This document shows positions 50,601 through 62,172 of a stretch of 64,000 nucleotides of DNA, one piece after another. The notes under the pieces were generated by a model. That model did no database searches and was not told where the DNA came from. It saw only the letters and a program-made list of their open reading frames with translations. Position 1 is the first letter of the stretch, and the number at the start of each line of letters is the position of its first letter. Origin of the DNA: Stenopsyche tienmushanensis (taxonomy: Eukaryota > Arthropoda > Insecta > Trichoptera > Stenopsychidae); contig WACJ01000047.1 of assembly GCA_008973525.1 (NCBI GenBank), positions 1,054,001 to 1,118,000 on the forward strand, written 5' to 3'. The position numbers and the translations under genes were made by a program.

Positions 50601-53221
50601 TTAAATCTAATTGTCTAAGATTTGGCAGACCGTTCACTTTGAAAAAATCCATAGTCGAGAGATTATTCTCTGCCAAAACTAAATTCTCCAGCGACGTTAT
50701 GTTATACAAGGCGTAATGTGGAAACTCTGTGAATTGGTTACCTTGTAATTTCAATTCTTTCAACACCCCGATGCTGTTGAAAATCCCCTTGTGCAGCTCT
50801 CTCAAACTATTTCCGCTCATATCGATTCGAACCAAGTTGATATTTTTCGAGAAGATGTACTCCGGTAAATGCGTTATTCTAGAATTATCTATGGTCAAAG
50901 TCTGCAACGATGGTAATCTGTCGAAAGCGTTCTGCTCCAAATGAGAAAAATTATTAAAAGACAACTTCAACACTCTTAATCCGGGTATATCCAACCGCAT
51001 CAAATCTTCGCTCTTCAAATAATTGTTACCCAAATATAAATCATTAAGATTATTCAAACCCCTAAAAGCACCAATCTCAATATCCTCTATGAGACAATTC
51101 TTCAAATTGAGCACCCTAATAGGTAATCGCTCCTGAAATATATCGGCCTGCAGCGAGACCAATTTATTGTTCGCTAAATCTAAAGTGCGCAATTTCTTCA
51201 GCGTGATAAACGATTTAGATTCAATACTTGATATGTTGTTATCGGACAAATTCATCTCTTCCAATTCGTGCAGATCTGCAAAAGTCATATTGTTAATGTG
51301 CGTCAATCGATTTTTACTCAGATCTAAAACCTTAAGCGCCTGCATCACTTCAAAGCTTCCGTCTTCGATCGAAGATATGCTGTTATTGGTCAGATACATG
51401 TAGTTTATCTTCAATAGATCCATGAATAGGATACGCGTCAATTTTTTGATTTTGTTGTGCCCCAGCCATAATATATGGACGTTTGTCTGACCCGCGAACG
51501 ATTCGTCGTGGAATTTTTCGATTTTGTTTGAATCAAGCTGAATCGATACTAGCGAAGGAGGTTGATGCAAAAATATGTCGTTTAAAGATGATAGCATGTT
51601 GCCTTGCAGATTGATGTGTTGTAAGCTTTGCAAATTTCTGAATGATCCTTCTTCTATTTGCGATATCATATTGTTTTGGAGATGTAATTCGAGAAGAGAT
51701 GGTAAAGGATCGAACACTTCGCTCTTTATGGATTCTATTCGATTATTATGCAAGCGGATCTCCTTTAAGTTTATAACGTTCCTAAACGTTCTCAGCTCGA
51801 GTTCGGTTATCCAATTATTGTCTAAGCTCAACAGAGTCAATTCGTCGTTGTTGCTGAACGTGTTTTGGGGTAGTTCCGTAATAAAGTTTGATCCCATATG
51901 TAATTGCGTGAGATTCGCAAGGGTCGATAAGCTCTCTGGATCTATTTTTTCGATTGCGTTTTGCTCTAAATATATGACGGAGAGCATGGTCGAATGTACG
52001 AATGCGTCGTAAGTTATTTCCAAGATATTATTCTCGGACAGAAATAGCTCCCTCAATTCGGGGAGGTTCTGGAATAATCCACCAATTTGGTGGACGTGAT
52101 TGTGACTCAAGTCGATCGTCTTCAGTTTCTTATTAAACATGAACGTTTCCCTGTCGAGGAATATTATTTTGTTTTGGCTCAAGTCTAGAGATTCCAGGCT
52201 CTTCAGAGAGGCGAACGCCAACTTGTGTACAGTTTCTATGGAATTATAATAAAGCGAAAGTGTCTTCAGGGACGGGCATGGGCGGAAACAGTCTTCGGGA
52301 ATTATTTCGAAATTATTGGAGCTTAAATCTAAAAAACTCAACGATTGCAATTTCGAGTGTTCGTCGTTCGGAATCGAATCTATTTCGTTCCATGCCAACC
52401 GGAGCGAGCGGAGATACTCCAATCTCCTCAGCGCCGGCATTGGAAAATCTTTAAGTTTGTTTTCGGCTAGTCCTAATTCTGAAATAGAGTCTTCTAATCC
52501 GATGAAGGCGTATTCGGATATCATCGAAAGTCTATTGCTTTTCATATTTATTTTCCTCAAATGTAAACCATAAAAACTATAACTAGGAATCTCTTCTATT
52601 TGATTCGATTCCAGATCGAGCGATTGTAGCTTATTGAGTCCCGCCAATGCTTTCTGTGGGATATGAAGCAATTTTGCTCCAATCAAAGAGAGCGATTCTA
52701 ACGATGGCTTGAGTGCTTGAAGAGAGTCATCCTGAAGTTCTAATACGTTAGAATGTGAGATGTGAAAATGAGTTAGGGGTGGTGCAATGGGTGGTAGAAG
52801 GTCAGCTGAGAGAGTCGTCACCCCGCGATCCAATTCGTACACTGAAAGCGAGAGAACGCGTCCTCCATTGCCACCATCTGGATTTCCAGACGCCAGCAAC
52901 GACAGTACATCTCGCAAAGAACCCGGAGTAGCTCCCGGGCACTCCAAGAATATTCCTATAAGAATAAAGACGCCAAACGATCAATAAACGTCCATTAGCA
53001 GATAATTAAAATATACTTCCTCTCTAAGACTTACCGTCCTCGAAGTTGTAGCACGGACATATTGGATTATCAGCGAAGCTGGGACAATCTCCAGTGTTTC
53101 CTGAAGCCACCGCAGAGCCCAAGCCTGCGGGAGCTGCTCCCGGTCCTGCGGCGCCAGCAGCCCCCTCGGGCCCGCAAAGCACGCTCACCAGGGCCGCCGC
53201 CACCACCACCACCTGCAGCAT
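47166..53221 (-). CDS. Chaoptin/artichoke-class transmembrane leucine-rich repeat protein (4 exons, 1368 aa)
   Basis: Exons joined on the minus strand: 53221-53035, 52955-49797, 49720-49431, 47636-47166. All introns are GT-AG and the phases agree (187+3159+290+471 = 4107 nt, 1368 codons plus TAA). Seen in the protein: hydrophobic signal peptide (residues 1-19), Ala/Gly/Pro-rich linker (20-44), an N-terminal cap with Cys 46, 55, 57 and 68, about forty 24-residue LRRs to ~1115, a C-terminal cap (Cys 1121, 1123, 1147, 1167), an FN3-like domain (~1169-1245), a membrane helix (~1323-1346) and a short basic tail ending PPEYISY. Many N-x-S/T sites fit an extracellular domain. Proteins of this class (chaoptin, artichoke and relatives) act in cell adhesion or apical and sensory extracellular matrix. 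Chaoptin itself is GPI-anchored in Drosophila, whereas this protein has a true membrane helix and tail, so it is more likely a relative (perhaps of the Drosophila CG7896 type) than chaoptin proper. The class is certain; the orthologue is not. Confidence 0.9.
47637..49430 (-). other. Third intron of the LRR gene
   Basis: AT-rich sequence bounded by a GTACGT donor and a TTTAAAG acceptor. I see no coding exon, transposon terminus or copy of the window's repeat families in it. The stretch near 48.83-49.33 kb is a little richer in GC than the rest but has no recognisable coding signal. Confidence 0.6.
49431..49720 (-). CDS. LRR gene exon 3: C-terminal LRR cap and first half of FN3-like domain
   Basis: Acceptor AATAG at 49721-49722, donor GTACGT at 49430. 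The 290 nt complete the split Asp codon and encode 96 more residues. The start DNPVTCGC, then EAWEWL, RCEAPPSL and HMC give the CxC...C...C layout of an LRRCT cap. The following LKLAIQDIQPFSVLVSWQS and AYQVAYYAEENLTE look like strands A to C of an FN3 domain. The preceding intron (49721-49796) is 76 bp. Confidence 0.8.
49797..52955 (-). CDS. LRR gene exon 2: leucine-rich repeat array
   Basis: A single 3159-nt exon, open throughout, carrying the whole repeat array. Repeats follow the typical/24-residue pattern LxxLxLxxNxIxxIxxxxFxxL, for example LQSLDLESNQIEEIPSYSF and LKVLDLSKNRLTHI. The first acceptor is at 52956-52957. The exon ends ...IRQLRTE plus the first base of an Asp codon, with a GTTAGT donor at 49796. 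The frame can be read from a TTG at 52947, but splicing to exon 1 supplies the true N-terminus. N-glycosylation sequons (NLT, NMT, NIS, NFT) recur. Confidence 0.93.
53035..53221 (-). CDS. LRR gene exon 1: signal peptide, linker and start of N-terminal cap
   Basis: Starts at the ATG at 53221-53219 and ends with a GTAAGT donor at 53034 after the first base of a Gly codon (phase 1). It encodes MLQVVVVAAALVSVLCG, a run rich in Ala, Gly and Pro, then a Cys cluster ending CPCYNFED. The exon is strongly GC-rich against its AT-rich surroundings. The frame extends one GTG codon upstream, but the ATG is the first good start and directly precedes the hydrophobic core. The 79-bp intron that follows (52956-53034) ends in a TTATAG acceptor and restores the frame as G-IFLEC. 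Confidence 0.85.
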
Positions 53222-55345
53222 CACGTCACCGCCGACATTTCACCACATCATCACCATAGTACTCCTTGCATCCGCGTTGCACAACTGATGCCAATCTGAT
53301 TAAAATTTTCTCTTTTCACCTATACTCAATGAAGCGGTAAACACTCATCATTTTCAATCGATCACTGTGTGAATATTACATTTTTATAATTTCCACAATG
53401 CAATCATAATTGACCGTGCTGTCCACTTAAACAGCGATTACAGTGATGCTTCGGTTAGTGTTTGTATCTGCAACAATAGAAAAAAATATATTACAAATAT
53501 TATTAATGAATTCGCATATTAATATTCAATCAATCGAGTTATTTTGTAACAATAGAAAAATTGTAATTTGATATAAATAGTATTATTCACAGATTGATAC
53601 ATATTTTTATATTATTGTTTTCATGAAAAAACTACTAAAAATTAGTTTTGTTTGTTGCGCATCTGTGGGAACGTATGAAAATATGTAATTGTATCCAAAA
53701 GGAATTGTATATTTTTATACCTCAGCTAGAAAAAATCTGTAGATCTTAAATCATGCACACTCAATAACTCCACGATTAAATAGTTTTTTTATGATTATGT
53801 ATAATTAATTTATCATTTCCAATCAAAAAAATTCACTAGCCTCTGAATGAAATACTTTTGTAAATTTCATTCCTAAGTATAATTTGTCAGTTCATTGGTG
53901 AATCTTTTTCTTATTGGATTATTTTCTATTTAAAATATAAATTTGAAAAATCTCTAAGGAAATAAGGTTGAGGCAATAGAAAAACGTGCTGGAAAAATAT
54001 ATTGAAAAATTGTTTTTATTAATAGTATAGGATGCATTATTGATATATGATTGCGTATATTTACGTATATATATATTCAAAAGTGACAAATTTAAATAAT
54101 GTAGGTCCCTTTTAGACAGGCGGTTTGTAAGTAATGAGATGCAGTTGGGTCGGGAAGCGACGACGTGAAGAATCTCAGTGGGGTGGGAGTTAGGGGATGA
54201 CGTATGAGGGAGGTGGAGGTCCTCGACAGATGTCTGAGCATCTTGACACGAGATTATCTGCTGAGAAAAGTGAACAACTTGCTTTCTTTGGTCGAACGTC
54301 ATGAGACCTTATGAGACAACGTCAGCGGATATCTCGTTCCCGGAAAACTTCCTGACAGATATGAATGGGAACGTTTAACTCCGTCCGGAATGAGGAAAAA
54401 CGACTGCAATTACAACTTGTGGTCCTTATTTACATATTTAACAAGAAAAAGTGTTATTTCTTGCTTGGGGGCCCGAAAACAAAACGAAACACCCATCTCC
54501 ATAAATATGTATTATGTCGGAGTATTCTTTGAGAAATTTCATTATGAAAAACAGTTTATTAATACGTATAATTCTTTCAAAAATAAAATGTTATTTAACT
54601 CTTAAATAATTGTATAATTTAAAACGAAATCAAAATTTCGATTATAACTCCATTATTGATTTTTATATCTTGAAAAATGATTTGACGTCTATTAATCAAC
54701 CTGAAATATGCAATATTTTAAATCGAATTCGCTACATAAAGTGTTACTTGATTTTATTATATTGTTTAAAAACTCAGTTAACGCAAATACATCGCTTTAC
54801 TGTAAATGCTTTTTGACAAATAAATTTATCAATTATATAAAGCAGCGTGTGACAGTGAAAATGCAGGGCCTGTTCGGGTTAAATTTTGCATTATAATTCG
54901 TGCCAAAGTCCAAACTCCATTTATGTTTTACAACCAGAACTAATATTAATATGAACTTTGAATATTCCTGTAAAATCCATAGTAATTTAGCATGTGACAT
55001 ATTCGTCATCCAGCTCAACTTTTATAATTTAGGCTAAAGAAAGCTGTAGCTAATTGCAATCCCGGGTATTTAAATTTAAAGTATGGATAATGTTACATTG
55101 TTTTTGTTGCAGTGTACAAATTTTAAACGCCAGAAATTCCTTTAAAAATACCAGCATAGTTTTTTCAAAAGGTTTTACACTGTCTTCCGATAATAATTAT
55201 TAAGGCTTAAAAACCATTCAAACTTTCTATTGATACGTTTACCCATATGATTTGCTTTGATTCAGAAATAAAGCTCTGAGATAATGCTGTCTTTAATATT
55301 GAGTACATTAGGAGGTAAATGTATGATATCTATGATTTGATTATA
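53222..55345 (-). other. Upstream region of the LRR gene, no coding feature
   Basis: AT-rich. The 5' leader nearest the ATG contains several upstream ATGs with short frames. A block at 54100-54310 is clearly richer in GC (on the minus strand rich in C, A and T) and could be an upstream noncoding exon or regulatory segment, but no splice sites stand out. Short frames here give no recognisable protein. Confidence 0.4.
53283..53288 (-). promoter_or_regulatory. Possible arthropod initiator (TCAGTT) of the LRR gene
   Basis: The minus strand reads GCATCAGTTGTGC about 62 bases before the ATG, matching the TCAGT core of insect initiators. A TATAAAA lies further upstream (53382-53388), too far to pair with this initiator. 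Either could be chance. No transcript evidence is available. Confidence 0.2.
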
Positions 55346-55794
55346 AATTTAAACCTTGCGCGGAAAATCGCACATAAAAAAGCTATGACTTACATAGAAA
55401 AAGTGAAGATGCGTTCCGATTTTAAAAACCGCATAACTTTGAAACAGCTATATAAAATATATCCAAAATCGCATAAAAAAATTAATAAAAAAAAACAGGA
55501 AAACAATTAGGCAATTAAGAAATAATATTTTTGGTAACAATTAATAGTGGGTCTTGCATCATTGGTAAAGTTTTAAGGATGTTTGACATCTGGTATTTTA
55601 AATGCCAAACATTCACTGGAGAAATACTGATTATTTTAATTATAACTTGTTATCGATGTATGACAATTTTCGTCAATTTCATAATTGTTCTGTGTAGATT
55701 TTCTCTTTCCAATAATATAATTTGCAATTAGTAAATGCTTTAAAAAACGCATAACTTCGAAGTCGCACAAAAAAAGTCGCACAAAATGAGGTTC
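55346..55794 (-). repeat. Truncated copy E of the GTGCG-ended TIR family
   Basis: Starts TTTAAACCTTGCGCGGAAAA, then CATAGAAAAAGTGAAGATGC and AAACCGCATAACTTTGAAAC. It ends CGCATAACTTCGAAGTCGCA followed by two A-run/GTCGCAC units. The middle part is shortened. Minus orientation. Confidence 0.75.
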
Positions 55795-57555
55795 CAATGT
55801 ATTTTTCTATGAATCGAAGAGTCTTTAATTCTGTAATAGACGACTATTATTATGCACATTTTAGCTCGATAAAAAATAAAATATCCAATATGACTCTCAG
55901 AATTTTTAATAGTAAATATATTTATGCTGCATAATATTTAAAACACCTTAGACTATGGAGTTTAAAGAATCTCTTTAAAACTTGCTGATATTGAACAGAT
56001 TTTTTAAAAAAATTATGCCCATGTCGGATTTTTCTTTTTTTGAAGTATATTAAAATTTTAAATATGATTTTAAAAATGTGTTCATGTTATTAAGAATAAC
56101 AGGAAGCATTTTTATGATGCCTATAACACGAAATATCCATGATGTCACCGCTCTTATAATGAATCATCTTCAACAATGCCGATCCATCTTGTTGGATCTA
56201 AATTTAACCGCTACATCACTTCAAAAATATTTAGGCCAATTTTAATGAACGAAAAAATCCGACATAAGAGAAAATTATGAGGAAAACAGGGCAATGTATG
56301 TCTCTTGTGCAGAAACGAAGTTAACATGGAATAGCAGTAAATTTCGCATTTTGGCAGCAAAACGACAATTTAACAGAACAGTTAGCGTCGTAATGAATGT
56401 TTCGCAAACTCATTGTATGTAAAATATTATCTCGGCGGGCATAAAATGTGAAAAGATGCTGAATTAATCATGCGGCTCGATGGAAATGTATTCTTCGCTG
56501 AGATTTATGTACAAAGGTCAAATCAATAGGGGATTAATCCTGGGAAGTAATAAAGATAATGCTCCGGATTATGAAACTATGCTTAAACGAGTAATTTATT
56601 GGGAGACGAGTGCGAAGTGTGGAAGATACAAGATGCGAAATTTATTGCTCTACTTTAACAACCCTTTAGAATTTGCGATGCAGCGATGTACTTTGATGGT
56701 ATAAACCTCAGAGCGAACGTTCGTTCATGCAGAAAAATATATAAATTTATATCATATGCATATTCTTTATTGCTTAAATTATAGAAAATCTATTTATGTT
56801 TATGTTTAAACATTGCAAAAAAAGAGATTTAATAGAGTTACAGTTCTATCTAGCCACATACATATTATTTGTGGCTTTAACTTGGATCAAAAGGCATTGA
56901 AATGATATCATGTAGGGCTTTGATTCAAATATACGATTTAATAGTTTCAGACTTACTTTATATGGTGATTTTAAACACGTACTGCATATGAATAGATTTA
57001 AATGGATCATTTAGACTCCCAATTAACTGCACAACGCCGTTCGAAAAGACACCAGAAGAACGATAATTTACATTTTCAAAAATATCATCATATAAACTGA
57101 TTCACTATTTTCCCAATGTAACTGTTCAATTCTGAATCAATAAACCGATATAAGAATATTTATTTTGGTTATATTTGCATACAAAACACAACACTGACGC
57201 AATTGTGACAAATATAAATGACTAAATACAAAAAAAATCTGTGATTTTTGATTATGTCTTATTTTTTGTAAAGTCGTCGTTGTATCTATCTACTTAATTT
57301 TTAGGAATTTAAGTTACGCTTAGATTAAGGTTATTAATAATTCATACAAAATTCCTCGGTAAAAAGCTCGTTACATCTGTCATATCGAAATATTACGTAT
57401 TATTTGTACAGTTGTTTATTGTAGTCATGATATCATATTTATGTTGCAATCATCTATTTTGAATTTAAATTCATAAATTTAATTAAATAAGAAAATAATA
57501 GTATTGGCTTAATATCTGACAATAGAGTTATTATAAGTTTGTATTGATCAAAGGA
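55795..57555. other. Unassigned intergenic DNA
   Basis: AT-rich, no recognised coding or repeat feature. Confidence 0.4.
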
Positions 57556-57984
57556 CACTCTAATCATTTTTTGTGCGACTTTTTTTGTGCGTTTATGAGT
57601 TATGCGGTTTTTTTAAAAGCATTTTTTTCTTTTATTTAATTTCATAAAGAGTACGCATCGAGATGTTTTGGATAAAATAGAAATAAATTTCCAAACACTA
57701 ACCGAAATTTGGAAAAAAAAATATAATTTTGGACTGTGTAAATCTGTGGATGAATCATTGTTTCGTTTTTTTTGCATTTTTCCAATGTTTCGACTTTTAA
57801 TAATATATTCTCCAAAGGATTTTCCAAAATTCTTTATCAACTTTTTTTATGCGATTTTATATAGCTTTTTCAAAGTTATGCGGTTTTTAAAATCCATGGA
57901 TTGCATCTTCACTTTTTCTATGTAAGTCACAGCTTTTTTTGTGCGATTTTTCGCGGAACGCATTTAGCGCACAAAAAAAGGTGA
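57556..57984 (+). repeat. Copy F of the GTGCG-ended TIR family
   Basis: Has TTTTTTGTGCGACTTTTTTTG near the left end with GAGTTATGCGGTTTTTTTAA, and the full right part: AAAGTTATGCGGTTTTTAAA, ATCCATGGATTGCATCTTCA, TTTTCGCGGAACGCATTTAG, then CGCAC, an A-run and GGTGA. Plus orientation, facing copy E across 1.8 kb. Confidence 0.75.
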
Positions 57985-60900
57985 TCTACAACAATGGTTT
58001 AAATATTGTTTTAAAACAGTGATTTTTCAATTCTCAGGAATATGTGAATATAAATAAAATTATAAAGTTATAGTCATATTTAATGTAGTCATATAATTGA
58101 TTAGACATAAAGTTTGTGAATATTGCTCAATGCTTGGGGTTTTGATATATTTTCAAGTTATTGCATTTTTTTAAAAATAAATTGAAAATATTTGTATGCA
58201 TATTTTTCGCATACTAGACACGCAAAGTTTTCATTCAGACCGCATTCCAATTGATAAACTTAAAATATCATGTTATTTGATCAACTCCAAGTTCATTCGA
58301 ACTTATTCATAGCAGAGTTGAAAATAAAAATGGGGAAATTTATCGGATCGTGCTCCTGCTGTACAAAGTCGATTCGTAGAAGTTCCCGGTGATGAAACGC
58401 CGATTGTGCAAGTTCTAAGAAAGTTTATGATATTCTTTATGGCGATTGTGAGAATGCATTGAAGTATTGCCTGTGGAGATGTATCGCAAAAGGAAGAAAA
58501 CCTTCCTTTTGACACATGAAAAGTGAGCTGAAAAATGCGCTCCGATTTTCAGCTGGAAGAACTAAGTTTTCCACTCGCGGGGGGTAGTTGGGAAAATGAC
58601 GAATTTGTTTTTCAATACAATTTTTTCCGTTCGGCAAGATAAAAGCTGATAAGTTTCGCCATGTACATTTGCAAACTTTTCCCGGCTAGTCGGATTTAAC
58701 GACTGAAATTTTATGCGCTTCGATGGACTTGAAATTTTAATATGGCGTCGAATTGAAATGAACCGTGTATAAATTATGTGCGCACCGAAAACTGATGAAA
58801 ACTTTAACGATATTCAGCTATGCAAATGTTTTCCAGGCGATTTATCGCATGCAATATTTATAATAGCAAGTATGAATTTTTGTCATCGATGCTTGAAATG
58901 AAGACATCTAAAATAAACCACACTTTAGATAGGACAACAATGGCCTATTTGTGCACGTTTGTTTTTATACTGCTTGCCAAGATATTCAATTACGTAGATG
59001 TATTTTAAGAAGTTTCATTCGCGTTTCAGACAAATCAATCTGATTTTTTAATTAAATTTTTTTAAGGATGCAAATTTTAAATTATAAATGTTAACTCAAT
59101 GTCGGGATGAACAAACAGCTATACCATTGTATTGCTATAATATTACATTGTATACATCTAAATTAGTAAGCTGGAAAAATATTAAAATCAAATTAAATCA
59201 GTTATAATTTCAGCAGAGGAAGTTTAAACGCACAATAGTGTAGATTAAGTAGTTGGTCGTGTTAAGATCGAAATACTATTTTATACATACAAAACTGAAT
59301 TTTGCCTGAACGAAGACCTAATTATCCAGAAAGTCTATTCAGATTGCAATTAATCCGGGTGAAAGAGTCATAAACTAATACAAATTGAATCACGCTGTAC
59401 CGTACCGGATGAGCAATATCTTCGAGGAACAAATGTGCGACTTTACAAACGGGAACCTAGACTTAGGATCATGGTGCACAAATAGGGTTGAACAGGTTCC
59501 AATATCACATAGCGAAGTGCAATCTGCATTATAGCGACTGCGGTCCTCTGCAAAACTTGTTAATTAAGTTTCGGGAAGACTTGTCCGCATGCACGCTTAC
59601 CAACACGGAACGCCACTGATTCAAACTTGCTCGTGATCAATTCAAAAGAGTTCAGTCGAAAAATTACCGGAGCAAGTCGAGGCGTAGGAAACGGGATTAT
59701 GGAATCAGAGACGAACAACATTTCTAACTTACTCTACCCATCTATTTATCGGGTTTCGTTAAACTTGAGGGATAAGATGGTTCCGCTTGCTTGCAAAAGT
59801 TGATCGATAGCATTCGGTTTATATATTTGACAAACTTATTGAGCTTTTCATTTACTATTACGCTTCTTATAAATATTTATTTATTTAAGTAAACAGTAAT
59901 TGACGACGGTACAAATAATGTACCATATAAAATACAATGTTTATGAAGTAATCAATACTGTCAAAATATGATAAATGTATTAACGAAATAAAGTATATAT
60001 TATTTCATATGTTCATTAAAAACAGTGGAAGATTAGTTTAATTTTGAATTTTCATGTCAAAGATTAGGATTCAAATATTGGTTAAAACAACTATATCATC
60101 CATCACACAATCTAGATAAACTCTTCAGATTACTTTATCTCCTTGTGCATACCATCTATTCACTCGATCGTATAATATGAAGCTAATTTAATTAAAACGT
60201 TAAAATATATTAAATTATTGGTTGACAATGCCTGATGTAAAAAATGGTACATTATATTTTAAATTGTTCCATGCGTCATCGCCCCTTAATGTAATATTTA
60301 CACTTGGCGGATGGTTTGGGAGTAAAATATTAAATTGCATTAGGCGGCCAAATGAAGAGTGTAACCTACACATTTTTACATCATATCCAACGCTCGTGTT
60401 CTAATGTTATCAAATTATTTAAAAGGAGACAGATAAATGATTAAAACCTATTTTTTGTATAAGATAATATCGTTTTTAACATTTGATAGAAACTGTATTT
60501 ATATAGCTACAATTTTGTATTGTAGTTTATAAATATACTTATACTATTCAAAAAAATCAATTATTTTGATGATTTATATTAAAAGTAGATGTGCTAAAAT
60601 ATTTGTTGCAAGTTGAAAAGTCAACGTGAAGGATGTATGAGAGAATAAAGCAGAATTTTTAAACGAGCTAAAAAGTAGGTCACGTTTGTGTTCTTACTTT
60701 GTATGCCGGAATAAATTATAATCCACTTAAAGCTCGTTGAAAGGAATCTGAAACAGCATTTATCTTATTTATAGTCCTTGCCCCTTGTTGGGTATTTATG
60801 TCACACCTATATCACATGCGGTTCTTAGGGGTAAGCAGTAATCAGGGGGGTTCTATCGCTTACAGGATGCAAAGGTAAATTGTTCCGGAAGACCTTCATT

Positions 60901-61817
60901 ACATATCTATAATCCGCATAATCATTTCGGGCAATTCCGGAAAAAAATCATGAAGTTTGCGGCGATTTTTCATAATTCGAGGATATTTGCGTGGCACGGG
61001 AAGGATTAGTGGGCGTAGAGTGTTGTAATTTTTGCAAGAAAGTACTTTGTTGTACGTTTAGCGAGGAGTTTATTATACTATTCCGCTTCTGAATTTTCTT
61101 TTTATTGCAGACATAACGGCTTAACAGGCATGTATGCGCCATTGTACTTGATTTTTCACATAAAAGAACGATTACCATATGAGGGGTTCCATGCAAGGTC
61201 TTGCCATCCCTATATCTCCCGCTTCAATGATCGTGAAAAAATTTAACACGCCTACGTCACTCTCGTGTAATATTCGCCATAAAATATTTTTATTCGCATT
61301 CCGGGGCTAAAAAAATGCATAAATATTTTTACGCCCGAACGACACTTTTCGCCGGAAATTCCAACGCTAGTTATATTAATTTGATTACTTTGCAAGTTGG
61401 GCGAAAGTTCCTTTTTTGGGCGAACAACTTGCAAAAAGGTTGTGTTGTTGAGGGACAAAAAGTTGGACGTATTGTGCCGAAGGGTGGCCTTAAAAAGGCT
61501 TCAATGCCCGACAACGTAAAATGGTAAAACTGCTGTCCTGCGGTCTACTTTATAATTTGAAAAACTTTCAAATGAAGGAGCTCATTTGCCTTTCAATATG
61601 CACACAAGGTTTGTTAACTTCAATATCATAATAGCATCAAGACATAGCATATATCTCGTTTTGTCACATGTAATCATACAAAAATATGTGCTTAGATTTT
61701 TTAAAGTTTTATTGCAAACTTATAAATTAAAACAGTTGTCACCCAGCTTATTCGCCAAAAAATGATGATCGAATTTGGACATTAAAATAAAATAATTAAT
61801 TTGTAATTGACATCATC
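57985..61817. other. Unassigned intergenic DNA
   Basis: Mostly AT-rich. GC-richer parts at 58.3-58.8, 59.4-59.8 and 60.8-61.5 kb carry no recognised repeat. A frame open from about 59557 to 59805 without an ATG has balanced composition but matches no family I know. Confidence 0.4.
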
Positions 61818-62172
61818 ATATTGCAGCCACATACAATCCACTGCAGAACTATGTGTCTCTTCAATATCCATTCACAGGATTGGGTTACATCCAATTCGTC
61901 TGTATCATACATTTACCTCCTCATTCGCTCGATATTGAAGATAGAACGTTCATCCAGCGACCGTCTCGATAGGGAGTGTGGGAAATTTGTAAAGACTGAG
62001 TAGTTTTCTTCAGAAGATAGTGAAAACTACTCTAGACGACCTTGTCGATTTTACTGAAAAGGGCTTTCCGGAGTGCAAAGAGTCCAATCCCATTTATTCG
62101 CGAGGGCGCTTTCGGGCTAGGGTGAATCCTATGTGATGCAAAAATGCATCTCGGATTCGCTCCTACACCAAT
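61818..62172 (-). repeat. 355-bp dispersed repeat, copy 2 (inverted)
   Basis: The complement begins TTGGTGTAGGAGCGAATCCG and ends GGCTGCAATATGATG, matching 22576-22932. It contains a 10-bp hairpin (GAGTAGTTTT/AAAACTACTC, about 61999-62033). The plus strand of this copy holds the peptide-like stretches SDRLDRECGKFVKTE and KGFPECKESNP. Confidence 0.75.

Noticed and set aside
50498..52573. Plus-strand frames of 64-145 codons opposite the LRR exon
   Set aside because: They are antisense shadows of the repeat array; the minus strand is open for over 3 kb and has clear protein pattern.
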